Shown: one piece after another, positions 1 to 7,457 of the stretch
Position numbering within the stretch: position 1 is the stretch's first letter
Layout of the letters: the number at the start of each line of letters is the position of its first letter
Source of the DNA: Anaerolineae bacterium
Lineage (GTDB): Bacteria > Chloroflexota > Anaerolineae > JACIWR01
Assembly: GCA_024653325.1 (NCBI GenBank)
Contig: JANLFX010000033.1
Location: 1 to 32,396, forward strand
Length of the DNA stretch: 32,396 nucleotides
Direction: 5' to 3'
Position numbers and translations under genes: made by a program
Notes under the pieces: generated by a model
Seen by the model: only the letters and a program-made list of their open reading frames with translations
Database searches by the model: none
Told to the model about the DNA's origin: nothing

Positions 1-545
1 CGATAGTCTGGCTCAATCAGTTGGAGGTGGCACAGGTCATGTTCTCCACACTGAGGACACTGCGGCCCCTGTGGCCAGCGCACCCGGATGAGCAGCGCCC
101 ACAATTCTCGCTCGTCCATCTGGTCGATCCATCCGCGCATCTTGCGCAGGTCGGCCAGCGGGTCGAGGGGTGTCTCGGTCGCCGAGGTGGAGGGAATGGC
201 CTGAGCCGAGCGACGCGGCACAGCAGGTTGGGGAGGTGGTGGCAAGAGGCTCGGCTCTCTCAGCAGCGATCCCGCCTGCCCGGTGGGCGCGCTGTTCAAC
301 AACGCGCGCATCAATTGCTCCCGTCGCCGCCGTCGCTCGCGTCGGGTCACTTTGGGGCGCTGTCGCTCCAGGCGCGCCAGACGCCTCGCCCAGCGCTCCC
401 GATTCCGCCGCGGATTGCGGTGCGCACGCCCCCGCGGCGGGGGTACCAGGTGCTCATCCCACACCAGCCATCCGGCTTGATGGGCAGACGCAACAAGCAG
501 CGACAGCACGAGCGCGATGCGCCACAGATTGGATGCGCCCTTCAT
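1..545 (-). CDS. IS1595-like transposase, N-terminal part (runs off the window)
   Basis: Open frame on the minus strand from ATG at 545 that leaves the window at base 1, so only about 181 residues are seen. A GGGAGGGAAAG ribosome-binding site lies just upstream of the ATG. Near the visible end, residues about 147-170 read DERELWALLIRVRWPQGP followed by CPQCG (C163, C166), the helix plus zinc-ribbon start typical of IS1595/ISXO2-type transposases. The N-terminus is odd for that family: a hydrophobic segment at about 8-30, then a very Arg-rich stretch (about 37-78) and a Pro/Ser linker. The catalytic domain would lie outside the window, so mobility cannot be judged. It could be a domesticated protein that kept only the zinc ribbon. 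The ribbon is fairly clear; the full-length identity is inferred. Confidence 0.6.
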   Translation of the reverse strand, partial: MKGASNLWRIALVLSLLVASAHQAGWLVWDEHLVPPPRGRAHRNPRRNRERWARRLARLERQRPKVTRRERRRRREQLMRALLNSAPTGQAGSLLREPSLLPPPPQPAVPRRSAQAIPSTSATETPLDPLADLRKMRGWIDQMDERELWALLIRVRWPQGPQCPQCGEHDLCHLQLIEPDY

Positions 546-562
546 CTTTCCCTCCCAGATCA

Positions 563-587
563 GATTGGGCGTATTTTATACCCAATC
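563..587. repeat. Inverted repeat, possible operator
   Basis: GATTGGG (563-569) and CCCAATC (581-587) face each other across an AT-rich centre that contains the minus-strand -10 box. Position and symmetry suggest a repressor site, but no regulator gene is adjacent. Confidence 0.4.
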
Positions 588-603
588 GGGAGGATTTTGT
601 CAA
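575..603 (-). promoter_or_regulatory. Sigma-70 promoter for the IS1595-like gene
   Basis: On the minus strand a perfect -35 TTGACA (598-603) is followed after 17 bases by TATAAA (575-580). An inverted repeat GATTGGG...CCCAATC (563-587) covers the -10 box and could be an operator. The promoter faces the gene starting at 545. Confidence 0.65.
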
Positions 604-625
604 TGTGCCATCTTTTTGCTATACT
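597..625 (+). promoter_or_regulatory. Divergent extended -10 promoter for the DUF7309/DUF6930-type gene
   Basis: On the plus strand TTGTCA (597-602), 17 bases, then TATACT (620-625) preceded by TG (617-618). Its -35 occupies almost the same bases as the -35 of the minus-strand promoter at 598-603, so the two divergent promoters should compete for polymerase. Confidence 0.55.
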
Positions 626-666
626 GGACATGAGCGTTGGAAAATAAAAAGAAAGGAAGGTAATGG

Positions 667-1713
667 ATGAAAGAAACCACACCCACCATGTCCGACTGGC
701 AGGCTCTCTACCAGGCCGCATTGGAATTCAAAGAGATCGAGGCCTGGACCTGGATGTACGACTCGGATATTTTTGGAGTCCAGGACCCGGTCAGCGGGGA
801 AATCGGCTACTGTTGTATCATGGGTGCTTTGGGCGAGATGTTTGCCCTGGCCGTGTATCTGGGCGATGAAGGGTTAAGAAGCTACATAAGGATGGCTGCC
901 CAACCAGAACCTATGGGAGATTTCATCGAGACGATGGAAGTAGCCCTGATGCAAAAATGTCTGATGGCCTCTTTTGGGGCCCGGAAAGAACTGAGTGATG
1001 TGGACCACCAGGTGATTAAAAGCCTGGGTTTGAAGTTTCGGGGGAAAAATGCCTGGCCCGTGTTCCGCAGCTATCGCCCTGCCTGCTTCCCCTGGTACCT
1101 GACTGCCGATGAAGCGAAGTTCCTTACCTTGGTCTTGCAACAGGCCAGAGAGGTCTCCCTCCGCTTCCGGGAAAACCATGCCCTTCTCGATCCACCCCAG
1201 GAAGATCTCTGGTTTGTCAGGGTGCCGGAGAAAACGGAGCAGGGCCTCGTCTGGAAAGATACCTGGTTGACTCCCACTCTACTTGAGGAGGAAATCCCGG
1301 TCGAGCCGGTAGACGAGTTACGTCTGGCCAGATTCAAGAAAGGGGCTCGGCGCGTGCAGGCGGTCTGGGAGGTGGATCTATTCCTTTCGCCCACTGCCGT
1401 GCAAGAGGAAAAAGGCGAGAGGCCGTATTACCCTTATATGATACTGCTGGTAGATCACGAGTCAGGATTTGTCCTGGGTAGCGATATAGTTGCTCCTGGT
1501 GTTCATCTGACGGAGTTTACCGGGCGATTCCTGACTCTGGCCGAAAGGGTGAAATGCCTGCCCGTCGAAATATGGACCAGGAAAGAAGAGATTTACGATC
1601 TGTTGGAGCCCGTCGTTTCCCGTTTGGGGATAGAGCTGTATATGGTTGATGAACTGGAGGCCCTGCGGGAAGCCCGGACCGCTTTGTGGCGGTTCATGGG
1701 CGGGGACTTGTAG
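667..1713 (+). CDS. DUF7309/DUF6930-type domain protein
   Basis: 348-residue soluble protein of unknown function. An early stretch (about 32-57) with DIFGVQDPVSGEIGYCC and MGALGEMFALAVYLG matches what I recall of the DUF7309 domain. The later half (about 210-340), with YPYMILLVDHESGFVLG and a C-terminal alpha/beta region, fits the accompanying DUF6930 domain. The domain names are from memory. No signal peptide or membrane segment is visible. The start at 667 follows GAAAGGAAGG (651-660); an ATG four bases upstream is in another frame. It is divergent from the IS1595-like gene, and arsC follows after 29 bases, so it may be the first gene of that transcript, but no functional link is known. Confidence 0.65.
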   Translation: MKETTPTMSDWQALYQAALEFKEIEAWTWMYDSDIFGVQDPVSGEIGYCCIMGALGEMFALAVYLGDEGLRSYIRMAAQPEPMGDFIETMEVALMQKCLMASFGARKELSDVDHQVIKSLGLKFRGKNAWPVFRSYRPACFPWYLTADEAKFLTLVLQQAREVSLRFRENHALLDPPQEDLWFVRVPEKTEQGLVWKDTWLTPTLLEEEIPVEPVDELRLARFKKGARRVQAVWEVDLFLSPTAVQEEKGERPYYPYMILLVDHESGFVLGSDIVAPGVHLTEFTGRFLTLAERVKCLPVEIWTRKEEIYDLLEPVVSRLGIELYMVDELEALREARTALWRFMGGDL

Positions 1714-1742
1714 AGGCCGTGAGTTTGGAGCGGAACATTCGG

Positions 1743-2210
1743 ATGAACAAGAAGCGCGTGCTTTTTCTCTGCACCGGCAACTCGGCCCGCAGCCAGATGG
1801 CCGAGGGGTTGGTCAATCACTTTCTAAGCGACCGATGGGAGGCTTTCTCGGCGGGCACAGCGCCGACCGGCTACGTCCATCCTTTGGCTGTCAAGGCCAT
1901 GGCTGAGCTGGGGATCGACATCTCCGCCCAGCGTTCGAAGTTAGTGGATGAATTTCGCAACGCTGCATTTGACGTTGTGATAACAGTGTGCGATAATGCG
2001 GCCCAGAACTGCCCCCTCTGGCTGGGGGCCGGTCGGGTGACGCACATGGGATTCCCTGACCCGGCGGCGGCTACCGGCAGCGAAGCGGAGCGGTTGGAGG
2101 TTTTTCGACGGGTGCGGGATGGCCTGCGCCAGGCGGTATTTCGCTACCTCTCGGCGGAGACAGCAGGTACGGAAATGGAGGTGGGATTATATGCTCCGCG
2201 AAACCTTTGA
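1743..2210 (+). CDS. arsC: Arsenate reductase / low-molecular-weight phosphatase family protein
   Basis: 155 residues with the phosphatase P-loop CTGNSARS at residues 9-16 (CX5R). A second motif, VCDNAAQNCP (about 77-86), gives two cysteines seven residues apart, as in thioredoxin-coupled arsenate reductases that pass the oxidised state from the P-loop Cys through two further Cys residues. FPDPAAATG follows, also typical. The enzyme would reduce arsenate to arsenite in the cytoplasm. The ATG at 1743 (MNKKRVLFLC) fits the family better than the upstream ATG at 1686, which would add 19 unlike residues. The 3' end overlaps phoU by 20 bases, so translation is probably coupled. No arsenite exporter is next to it; pairing with phoU hints at phosphate/arsenate discrimination, which is inference. 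Confidence 0.85.
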   Translation: MNKKRVLFLCTGNSARSQMAEGLVNHFLSDRWEAFSAGTAPTGYVHPLAVKAMAELGIDISAQRSKLVDEFRNAAFDVVITVCDNAAQNCPLWLGAGRVTHMGFPDPAAATGSEAERLEVFRRVRDGLRQAVFRYLSAETAGTEMEVGLYAPRNL

Positions 2211-2874
2211 ACGGGAATTGCAGCGCTTGCAGGACGAGATACTGGCTCTGGGGAGTATGGTGGAGAACGCCATCCTGGAGTCGGTGGAGATTCTCAAAAA
2301 GCGCGATATGGATGGCTCGCGGCGGCTGGTCGCTCAGGACCGTTTTATCAACGAGAAACGCTTTGCCATTGAGTCCGACGCGCTGGTGCTTATCGCTACT
2401 CAGCAGCCGATGGCCGGTGACCTGCGCACCATCGCCGCCATACTGGACATCTCCTCTGAGCTGGAGCGCATCGGGGACTACGCCAAAGGCATTGCCAAGA
2501 TCAATCTGATGATGGGCGACAAACCCCTCCTCAAGCCGCTTATTGACATCCCACGCATGGCTGAGAGGTCGCAGGACATGCTCCACCGCGCATTAGATGC
2601 TTTTGTGCGGCGAGATGTGGCCCTGGCCCGCGCTATCCCTGCCGAAGACGATGAGATGGATGCTCTCTACAATCAGGTCTACCGCGAACTGCTCACCTAT
2701 ATCATCTCCGACCCACGCACTATAGACCAGGCTACTCATCTGCTGTGGGTAGCCCACAATCTGGAACGCGCTGCTGATCGGGTGACCAACATTTGCGAGC
2801 GTGTGGTTTTCACCGTCACCGGTGAGATGAGAGAGATGGATGTGGAGGATTCGGGGATAGAGAGTCTCGGTTAA
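2191..2874 (+). CDS. phoU: Phosphate signalling protein PhoU
   Basis: 227 residues, the usual PhoU length, made of two similar three-helix halves. Metal-binding-type helix motifs are seen at SELERIGDYAKGIAK in the first half and HNLERAADRVTNICERVVF in the second. PhoU proteins link the Pst phosphate transporter to the PhoR kinase and damp phosphate uptake. The start at 2191 follows GGAGGTGGG (2177-2185) and overlaps the end of arsC; a longer frame from 2119 would add 24 basic residues and is less likely. No pst genes or phoR lie in the window. A perfect hairpin follows the stop. Confidence 0.92.
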   Translation: MLRETFERELQRLQDEILALGSMVENAILESVEILKKRDMDGSRRLVAQDRFINEKRFAIESDALVLIATQQPMAGDLRTIAAILDISSELERIGDYAKGIAKINLMMGDKPLLKPLIDIPRMAERSQDMLHRALDAFVRRDVALARAIPAEDDEMDALYNQVYRELLTYIISDPRTIDQATHLLWVAHNLERAADRVTNICERVVFTVTGEMREMDVEDSGIESLG

Positions 2875-2883
2875 AATAAACCA

Positions 2884-2910
2884 GTAGGACAGGCTTTAGG
2901 CCTGTCCTAC
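2884..2910. repeat. Perfect hairpin after phoU (dispersed palindrome, possible terminator)
   Basis: GTAGGACAGGC and GCCTGTCCTAC form 11-bp arms around a 5-base loop. A close relative sits at 5389-5414 in the leader of moeA, so this is a dispersed palindrome that may double as a terminator between convergent genes. The following bases are T/C-rich but not a clean U-tract. Confidence 0.5.
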
Positions 2911-2963
2911 TTCTTCGTTCACTTCTTCGTTCTTCCCGCCGGGAAGATAGCGTCCTCAGCTCA

Positions 2964-3227
2964 TCAATCTCCTTCGAAAAATACGTACGCTGGAAGTTGC
3001 TCGAGCGCCGCTTGTAACGGTGGCTTGATGTATCGGTAGGCCCAGGTTACTTCAGCGTCAGTCAACGAGGGATCGCCTAACAGGTAGCGAAGCAGGCGAA
3101 AAGCATTGATTCCTCCACCCATGTCTTCTCCCTCGCGCATCAACTCGCGCAAAGCCCGCTCAACCAAAGGAGCATCAATAGTCGCCGCCACCCGCTCGAA
3201 TTTTTCTTTTAATTCTTTGCGCGACAT
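2964..3227 (-). CDS. Small protein of unknown function
   Basis: 87-residue, mostly helical, charged protein beginning MSRKELKEKF, with no cysteine, signal peptide or membrane segment. I do not recognise its family. The ATG at 3227 is preceded by AGGGGGAAAA. It has its own near-consensus promoter (3313-3340), whose -10 box partly overlaps the palindrome ATATTC-N8-GAATAT (3295-3314). That palindrome matches the one in the promoter of the ArsR regulator at 23162, so this gene may belong to the same regulon. It lies downstream of xdhC on the same strand with a 109-base gap, so it could also receive read-through. Confidence 0.6.
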   Translation of the reverse strand: MSRKELKEKFERVAATIDAPLVERALRELMREGEDMGGGINAFRLLRYLLGDPSLTDAEVTWAYRYIKPPLQAALEQLPAYVFFEGD

Positions 3228-3294
3228 CGGTTTTCCCCCTTTTTGAGTGAACCTGGCTCGTAAGATGAGCTTCGACCCGTCTTACACAGAGTCC

Positions 3295-3314
3295 ATATTC
3301 AGATAATTGAATAT
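3295..3314. promoter_or_regulatory. ArsR-type operator candidate ATATTC-N8-GAATAT
   Basis: ATATTC (3295-3300) and GAATAT (3309-3314) separated by 8 bases, at and just downstream of the -10 box. Identical half-sites and spacing occur at 23118-23137 in front of an arsR gene. Confidence 0.55.
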
Positions 3315-3340
3315 TATATCCAGAATGAGGGGATTGTCAA
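3313..3340 (-). promoter_or_regulatory. Near-consensus sigma-70 promoter for the small gene
   Basis: On the minus strand TTGACA (3335-3340), a 16-base spacer, then TATAAT (3313-3318). The -35 box overlaps the stop codon of xdhC (3337-3339). Confidence 0.7.
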
Positions 3341-4104
3341 ATTTCGCCTTGCAACTTGCGCTCTTTTCCGCTGCCGCCATAGCGCACCTGGACTATCTCG
3401 GCCAGGATGGACAGGGCAATCTCGGCCGGGCTGCGACCGCCCAGGTCCAGGCCGATGGGAGCATGGACGCGGGTCAGTTGCTCTTCAGGTACGCTTTCGG
3501 CGCGTAGATGATCGAAGATGGTGCCCACTTTGCGCCGGCTGCCGATCATGCCAATGTAGGCGGCGGGCGTGTCCAGTACCTGGCGCAGGACCTGCTCGTC
3601 GGTGCGGTGATTTTCGGTGATGATCACCACATAGGTCCAGGGATTGATGGCCGCCGGATCGAGTTGGGGCACGGTGGCCCGCTCCGGGCGCACGTCCACC
3701 ACCTGAACGTTGAAGCCGACGATGCGGGCCATCTCGGCCAGGGGCTGGCCGATGTGCCCTCCACCAACGATGAGCAGGATAGGGGCTGGCTGATAGACTT
3801 CAACGAACACGGTGACTTCGCCGCCGCACAACATGCCGATGGCGTCGGTTCCTTTTTCGCGCAGGGTGTAATGAACGAGCCGGGATTTTCCTTCGCGTAG
3901 TGCAATCGCGGCCTCTTCGCGTATCTTTTGCTCCAGCGCACCGCCGCCCAGATTGCCCCTGACACTGCCGTCAGACCGGATCAGCAGCTTGAAGCCCACC
4001 TGGGCTGGGGAAGCGCCTTTCACTTCTACCACTGTGGCCAGGGCCACCGGCTCCTGACGTTCGATGGCAGCGGTCAGTTCATGCAGCACATCCGGCAATT
4101 TCAT
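3337..4104 (-). CDS. xdhC: XdhC/CoxI family molybdoenzyme maturation protein
   Basis: 255 residues. The N-terminal XdhC/CoxI domain (about 8-75) has VALATVVEVKGASPAQVG and GSVRGNLGGGALEQ. The C-terminal Rossmann-like domain (about 108-240) has LLIVGGGHIGQPLAEMA, an acidic strand end, IGMIGSRRK and HAPIGLDLGGRSPAEIALSI. XdhC proteins bind the molybdenum cofactor, help its sulfuration and deliver it to xanthine dehydrogenase-like enzymes. The start overlaps the stop of moeA by four bases (ATGA), so the two are cotranscribed and probably translationally coupled. No target molybdoenzyme lies in the window. Confidence 0.9.
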   Translation of the reverse strand: MKLPDVLHELTAAIERQEPVALATVVEVKGASPAQVGFKLLIRSDGSVRGNLGGGALEQKIREEAAIALREGKSRLVHYTLREKGTDAIGMLCGGEVTVFVEVYQPAPILLIVGGGHIGQPLAEMARIVGFNVQVVDVRPERATVPQLDPAAINPWTYVVIITENHRTDEQVLRQVLDTPAAYIGMIGSRRKVGTIFDHLRAESVPEEQLTRVHAPIGLDLGGRSPAEIALSILAEIVQVRYGGSGKERKLQGEI

Positions 4105-5375
4105 CCCTCATTTGCTCCTTGTTTTTTTATCCCCGTGCATCGTTCCGGCCAATCCAGCATCATGACTTGCACCCGCGCCCCGGCGGGCAGGTGATTCGCA
4201 TTCTCCGGGATAATCGCCAGGCCCTGCGCTTTTACCATCGAAAGCAGTATGCCCGAACCCTGGTCGCCGGTCAGGCGAGCAAAGTACTCACCATCTCGTT
4301 CCTCGAGCATGACTCGCAAGAAGTGCCGTCGGTTGTCCTTGCGGGTGATCTCGTCCAGCAACTTGGCCTCCACCGTCGGTTTGTCCCAGTAGGTCTTACC
4401 CAGCATTTTGAGGATGGCCGGGCGGGCGAAGAGTTCAAAAGCGATCATGGCCGATACCGGATTGCCGGGCAGGCCCAGCAGGGGCACGTCTCGAATGTGG
4501 CCGAAGGCCAGCGGCTTGCCCGGCTTCATCCGTACCCGCCAGAAGGCCATTTCCCCTTCGGCGGCCAGCACTTTCTTGACCACATCAAAATCGCCCATCG
4601 AGACTCCGCCGGAAGTGAGAAAGAGGTCGGCTCCCTGCTCCAGCCCGGCCCGGATTTTGGCTGTCAGTTCGGTCACGTCGTCGCGGGCGATGCCCAGCAA
4701 AACGGGCACCCCGCCGTAGCGTACCACCTGGGCGGCGTTGGAATAGCTGTTGGCGTTGCGGATCTTGCCCGGCTGCCAGGGAGCATCCATCTCGATCACC
4801 TCATCGCCGGTGGCCAGGATAGCCACGCGTGGCCTGCGATGTACCCAGGCTTCCTTGTGGCCCAACGCAGCCAGCATCCCCACCTCCTGCGGGCGGATCT
4901 CGGTGCCTTTAGGCAGGATAAGCGCGCCCTTTTGCACGTCCTCGCCAGCCTGGCGCACGTTCTTGCCCACCGACACCCCTTTGAAGATATTGACCCAATC
5001 CCCGTCCTGCTCCGTGTCCTCGAACTGGACCACGGCGTCGGCTCCGGGGGGGATGGGGGCGCCGGTCATGATGCGGATGGCCGTGCCGGGCGTCACCGCC
5101 ACGTCGGTGGTGTAGCCCGCTGCCAAGTCATAGATAATACGCAGGCGGACAGGATGTTCAGGGCTGGCTCCGGCGGTATCGGCGGCACGCACGGCGTAAC
5201 CGTCCATAGCCGTATTGGTCAGGGGTGGGATGTCCATGTCGGCATAGATGTCCTCGGCCAGCACCCGGCCCAGCGTCTCCAACACCGGCACGCGCTCCGG
5301 CTCAAGGGGTTGGAAAGCAGCCAGCACCCGTGCCAGGGCTTCTTCCACGGTTAGTATAGGATATAATTCGCTCAT
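4101..5375 (-). CDS. moeA: Molybdopterin molybdotransferase MoeA
   Basis: 424 residues, full length for the family. N-terminal MoeA domain (about 8-170) with PPLTNTAMDGYAVRAAD and IMTGAPIPPGADAVVQFED; central MogA-like molybdopterin-binding domain (about 178-320) with ATGDEV, NANSYSNAAQV, LTSGGVSMGDFDVV and GLPGNPVSAM; a C-terminal beta-barrel domain (about 330-410). It inserts molybdate into adenylylated molybdopterin. It heads a two-gene unit with xdhC. A promoter is visible at 5416-5444, and the leader starts with a palindromic hairpin. The unusually short gap between SD and ATG is filled with T residues (AAGGGGGTTTTTTATG). Confidence 0.93.
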   Translation of the reverse strand: MSELYPILTVEEALARVLAAFQPLEPERVPVLETLGRVLAEDIYADMDIPPLTNTAMDGYAVRAADTAGASPEHPVRLRIIYDLAAGYTTDVAVTPGTAIRIMTGAPIPPGADAVVQFEDTEQDGDWVNIFKGVSVGKNVRQAGEDVQKGALILPKGTEIRPQEVGMLAALGHKEAWVHRRPRVAILATGDEVIEMDAPWQPGKIRNANSYSNAAQVVRYGGVPVLLGIARDDVTELTAKIRAGLEQGADLFLTSGGVSMGDFDVVKKVLAAEGEMAFWRVRMKPGKPLAFGHIRDVPLLGLPGNPVSAMIAFELFARPAILKMLGKTYWDKPTVEAKLLDEITRKDNRRHFLRVMLEERDGEYFARLTGDQGSGILLSMVKAQGLAIIPENANHLPAGARVQVMMLDWPERCTGIKKQGANEG

Positions 5376-5388
5376 AAAAAACCCCCTT

Positions 5389-5414
5389 GTAGGACAAGCT
5401 TAAGCTTATCCTAC
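5389..5414. repeat. Palindrome in the moeA leader
   Basis: A 26-base near-perfect palindrome with ends GTAGGA and TCCTAC and centre AAGCTTAAGCTT. The single mismatch becomes a G-U pair in the minus-strand RNA, so it would fold at the very 5' end of the moeA transcript. It is related to the palindrome at 2884-2910. Confidence 0.6.
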
Positions 5415-5415
5415 A

Positions 5416-5444
5416 ATTGTAACAGATTTTGGATTGGGGGTCAA
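5416..5444 (-). promoter_or_regulatory. Promoter of the moeA-xdhC operon
   Basis: Minus strand TTGACC (5439-5444), 17 bases, TACAAT (5416-5421). Transcription would begin inside or next to the palindrome at 5389-5414. Confidence 0.6.
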
Positions 5445-5555
5445 TTTGGGGGAAAGGGGGGCGTTTCAGTTTCGGGGCAGGTTTGTCCCGTAGCGGCCTA
5501 CCGCTGCTGCGTCCTGAGCCCGGCGGAGGGCCGCGCCCTGAGCGAAGTTGGGGTA

Positions 5556-5641
5556 GCCGCGCTTTCCATAGCGCGGCCGACGGCCCCCAACACCGCGAAG
5601 GCACACTATCGTGACTGGGGTTGCGCGGTAAGAAACCGCGC
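5556..5641. repeat. Intergenic palindromes between moeA and the exported protein
   Basis: The stretch from 5445 to 5659 contains no convincing gene. It holds GCCGCGC (5556-5562) facing GCGCGGC (5571-5577), and GCGCGGT (5623-5629) facing ACCGCGC (5635-5641), both typical of small dispersed palindromes. Confidence 0.45.
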
Positions 5642-5659
5642 CTACCATAATGTGGTTTT

Positions 5660-7195
5660 CTACAACCTCCGGCTCACCAGCGGCAGGTACAGCCCGGAAG
5701 CCGGTTGCCAATACTCATACGCCCCGATGTCGGGCTGGGCGTCGCGGGGGCGGTTCTCCAGGTCCGCCGTCGGCGCGCCGTCGGCGGCGCCGGCATCTAT
5801 GGCCGGGCTGCCTGCCTGGAGATGGTAGTCCCCCTCCGCGCCCCAGGCCGGGCGCACGAAGCGCGGGTCGCCGCACAAGTTCCCCTCGCCCAGAGAAGCG
5901 ATGTTGGCGCAGGTGTAGGTGTTGCTGCCGTGCGTCAGCAGAGTCTCGTTCTGCGGCAGGTGAAACAGGTTGTGATCGGCGATGAGGGTGCTGGCCGCGC
6001 CGACGTAGATGGGGCACTCCGGCCCGCGTCCGCTGAAAATGCTGTTGCGCACCGTCACCTGCACCGGCACCGGGTTGTCGTACTGCACATACATCAGGTA
6101 GTTCTGCCCCAGGTAGTCGTCCACCGTCACGTTGACGATTTCAAAGCGGGCGCCGGATTGTTCCACCTGGTCAATGACGATGGCCGCCCAGGGGGAAGGC
6201 TCGGGGTTGCCATCGCCGCGGCCGTAAATCAGCGTGTTCTCAATGTGGCTGCCGTCGGCCCACACCTTCACCCCGTCGCAGGAGTTGTTGGCGACGATGC
6301 AGCGGCGGATGGTGGTGTTGGCCGCTTTGGAGTCCAGCCCGTCGCCGTAGTTGTGCTCGGCCCGGGTGTCCTCAATGAGAATCGGCCCCTCGGAAGGTTC
6401 GATGCCGAAGCCGTCGGGGCGGTCATAGGGGCGGTTCGAACCATCGCCGCCCTGGTAGTAGTGGCCGCTCCAGGAGAGGGAGCAGCCGCGGATGGTCACA
6501 TCCCGCCAGCCGCCGTGCTCCCCGGCCGGGCCGCCCAGCGCGCCGAAGCCACAGTACTCGATGCGGCAGTCGAGGATTTGCAGGTCCTCCACGTCCTGGA
6601 TGTTCATGCCGAATTCGTCCAGGTGGTGAATGTAGAGGTCCTTGAGGACGATGTGGGCCGCCGGGGCGCCGAGGATCTCTACTCCCTCGCGGAACCAGGC
6701 GGCCTCGCCCGAGGCGGTGTCGTCGTGGGTGATCTCCAGGTTCTCCACGCGCACGTACTGGACGCCGGAGAGGTTGATAGCGGTGGTCAGGTTATCCCGC
6801 CCGGCCAGGACGGGGCGGTTGCCCTCCTCGCCTTGGATGGTGATCCAGGCATCAGGTGCGCCGGCGGGCGGGGTGATGATGTCGGCGTCGTACTCGCGCA
6901 GGACGTAGCGCCCGCCGAGGATGATGAGGGTGTCGCCGGGGCGCAGTTGGCGCGAGGCGTAGCCGGGGCTGGCCCAGGGTTGCTCGCGGGTGCCGGGGTT
7001 GGAGTCCGAGCCGTCCGGGGCGACGTAGAAGGTGCGGCCGGGGCCGGCGGGCGGCTGGGTCTCACCCCCAGGTGGAGCAGGCGGCGCGGACACCCCACCG
7101 GGCGTGGCTGGGGTCCGAGTGGCCGTCAGATTGCAGGCAAGGGTCAGAGAGAGAGCCAGGCATACGATGAACGAGATTGGGGCGCGCTGTTCCAT
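5660..7195 (-). CDS. Exported lipoprotein with right-handed beta-helix and choice-of-anchor region
   Basis: 511 residues. A lipoprotein signal with lipobox LTLAC puts the anchor Cys at 21, followed by a Thr/Pro/Gly linker (about 22-52). From RTFYVAPDGSDSNPGTREQPW (about 54) onward it resembles DUF1565/pectate-lyase-like beta-helix proteins, with repeated short strands such as IRRCIVANNSCDGVKVW and IENTLIYG. Near the end, DPRF, YHLQAGSPAIDAGAAD and PDIGAYEYW form the 'choice-of-anchor Q' type ending. The last residues, LYLPLVSRRL, are a short hydrophobic-basic tail often seen on exported Chloroflexota proteins (from memory). Role: probably a surface polysaccharide-binding or -cleaving protein; catalytic residues are not assignable. 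A GAGGTG site precedes the ATG, and a 39-base hairpin lies 15 bases upstream. Confidence 0.75.
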   Translation of the reverse strand: MEQRAPISFIVCLALSLTLACNLTATRTPATPGGVSAPPAPPGGETQPPAGPGRTFYVAPDGSDSNPGTREQPWASPGYASRQLRPGDTLIILGGRYVLREYDADIITPPAGAPDAWITIQGEEGNRPVLAGRDNLTTAINLSGVQYVRVENLEITHDDTASGEAAWFREGVEILGAPAAHIVLKDLYIHHLDEFGMNIQDVEDLQILDCRIEYCGFGALGGPAGEHGGWRDVTIRGCSLSWSGHYYQGGDGSNRPYDRPDGFGIEPSEGPILIEDTRAEHNYGDGLDSKAANTTIRRCIVANNSCDGVKVWADGSHIENTLIYGRGDGNPEPSPWAAIVIDQVEQSGARFEIVNVTVDDYLGQNYLMYVQYDNPVPVQVTVRNSIFSGRGPECPIYVGAASTLIADHNLFHLPQNETLLTHGSNTYTCANIASLGEGNLCGDPRFVRPAWGAEGDYHLQAGSPAIDAGAADGAPTADLENRPRDAQPDIGAYEYWQPASGLYLPLVSRRL

Positions 7196-7209
7196 TTCGC
7201 ACCTCTTTG

Positions 7210-7248
7210 TTCAGGTGACAGTCACCTTCAAGGTGACTGTCACCTGAA
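7210..7248. repeat. Long perfect hairpin upstream of the beta-helix gene
   Basis: Two 19-base arms (7210-7228 and 7230-7248) are exact reverse complements around a single base. The core is CAGGTGACAGTCACC. A diverged copy is at 10440-10474, also just upstream of an exported-protein gene. Confidence 0.75.
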
Positions 7249-7314
7249 TCACCACGGATTCTCTTCGATGTTGACTCTGACTGTGCAGCCATCGTGCCCC
7301 GAGCCTACGTCTCT

Positions 7315-7349
7315 CCCCCCTTCTCCCCCGCTGCAGGGGAGAAGGGGGG
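7315..7349. repeat. GC-rich perfect hairpin
   Basis: Fourteen-base arms, CCCCCCTTCTCCCC (7315-7328) and its exact complement (7336-7349), around a 7-base loop. It lies in the 262-base gap between two minus-strand genes and could stop or pause transcription. The rest of the gap holds no visible gene. Confidence 0.65.
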
Positions 7350-7457
7350 CGAAATCGTTCCCAAAGGCTATTGGCCGAATTCATACGGCCTTTCAATAGG
7401 CAATTGGTATGGGTAGATACCGGCGTGGTGTGGGAACTGCGCATACCGGGAGATCGG

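Noticed and set aside
4119..5354. 411-codon open frame opposite moeA
   Set aside because: Shadow of moeA in high-GC sequence, with no recognisable domain.
5705..7399. 564-codon open frame on the plus strand opposite the beta-helix lipoprotein
   Set aside because: It mirrors the minus-strand gene in high-GC DNA, has low-complexity Ala/Val/Gly-rich sequence and no ribosome-binding site; the minus-strand frame has a signal peptide and domains.
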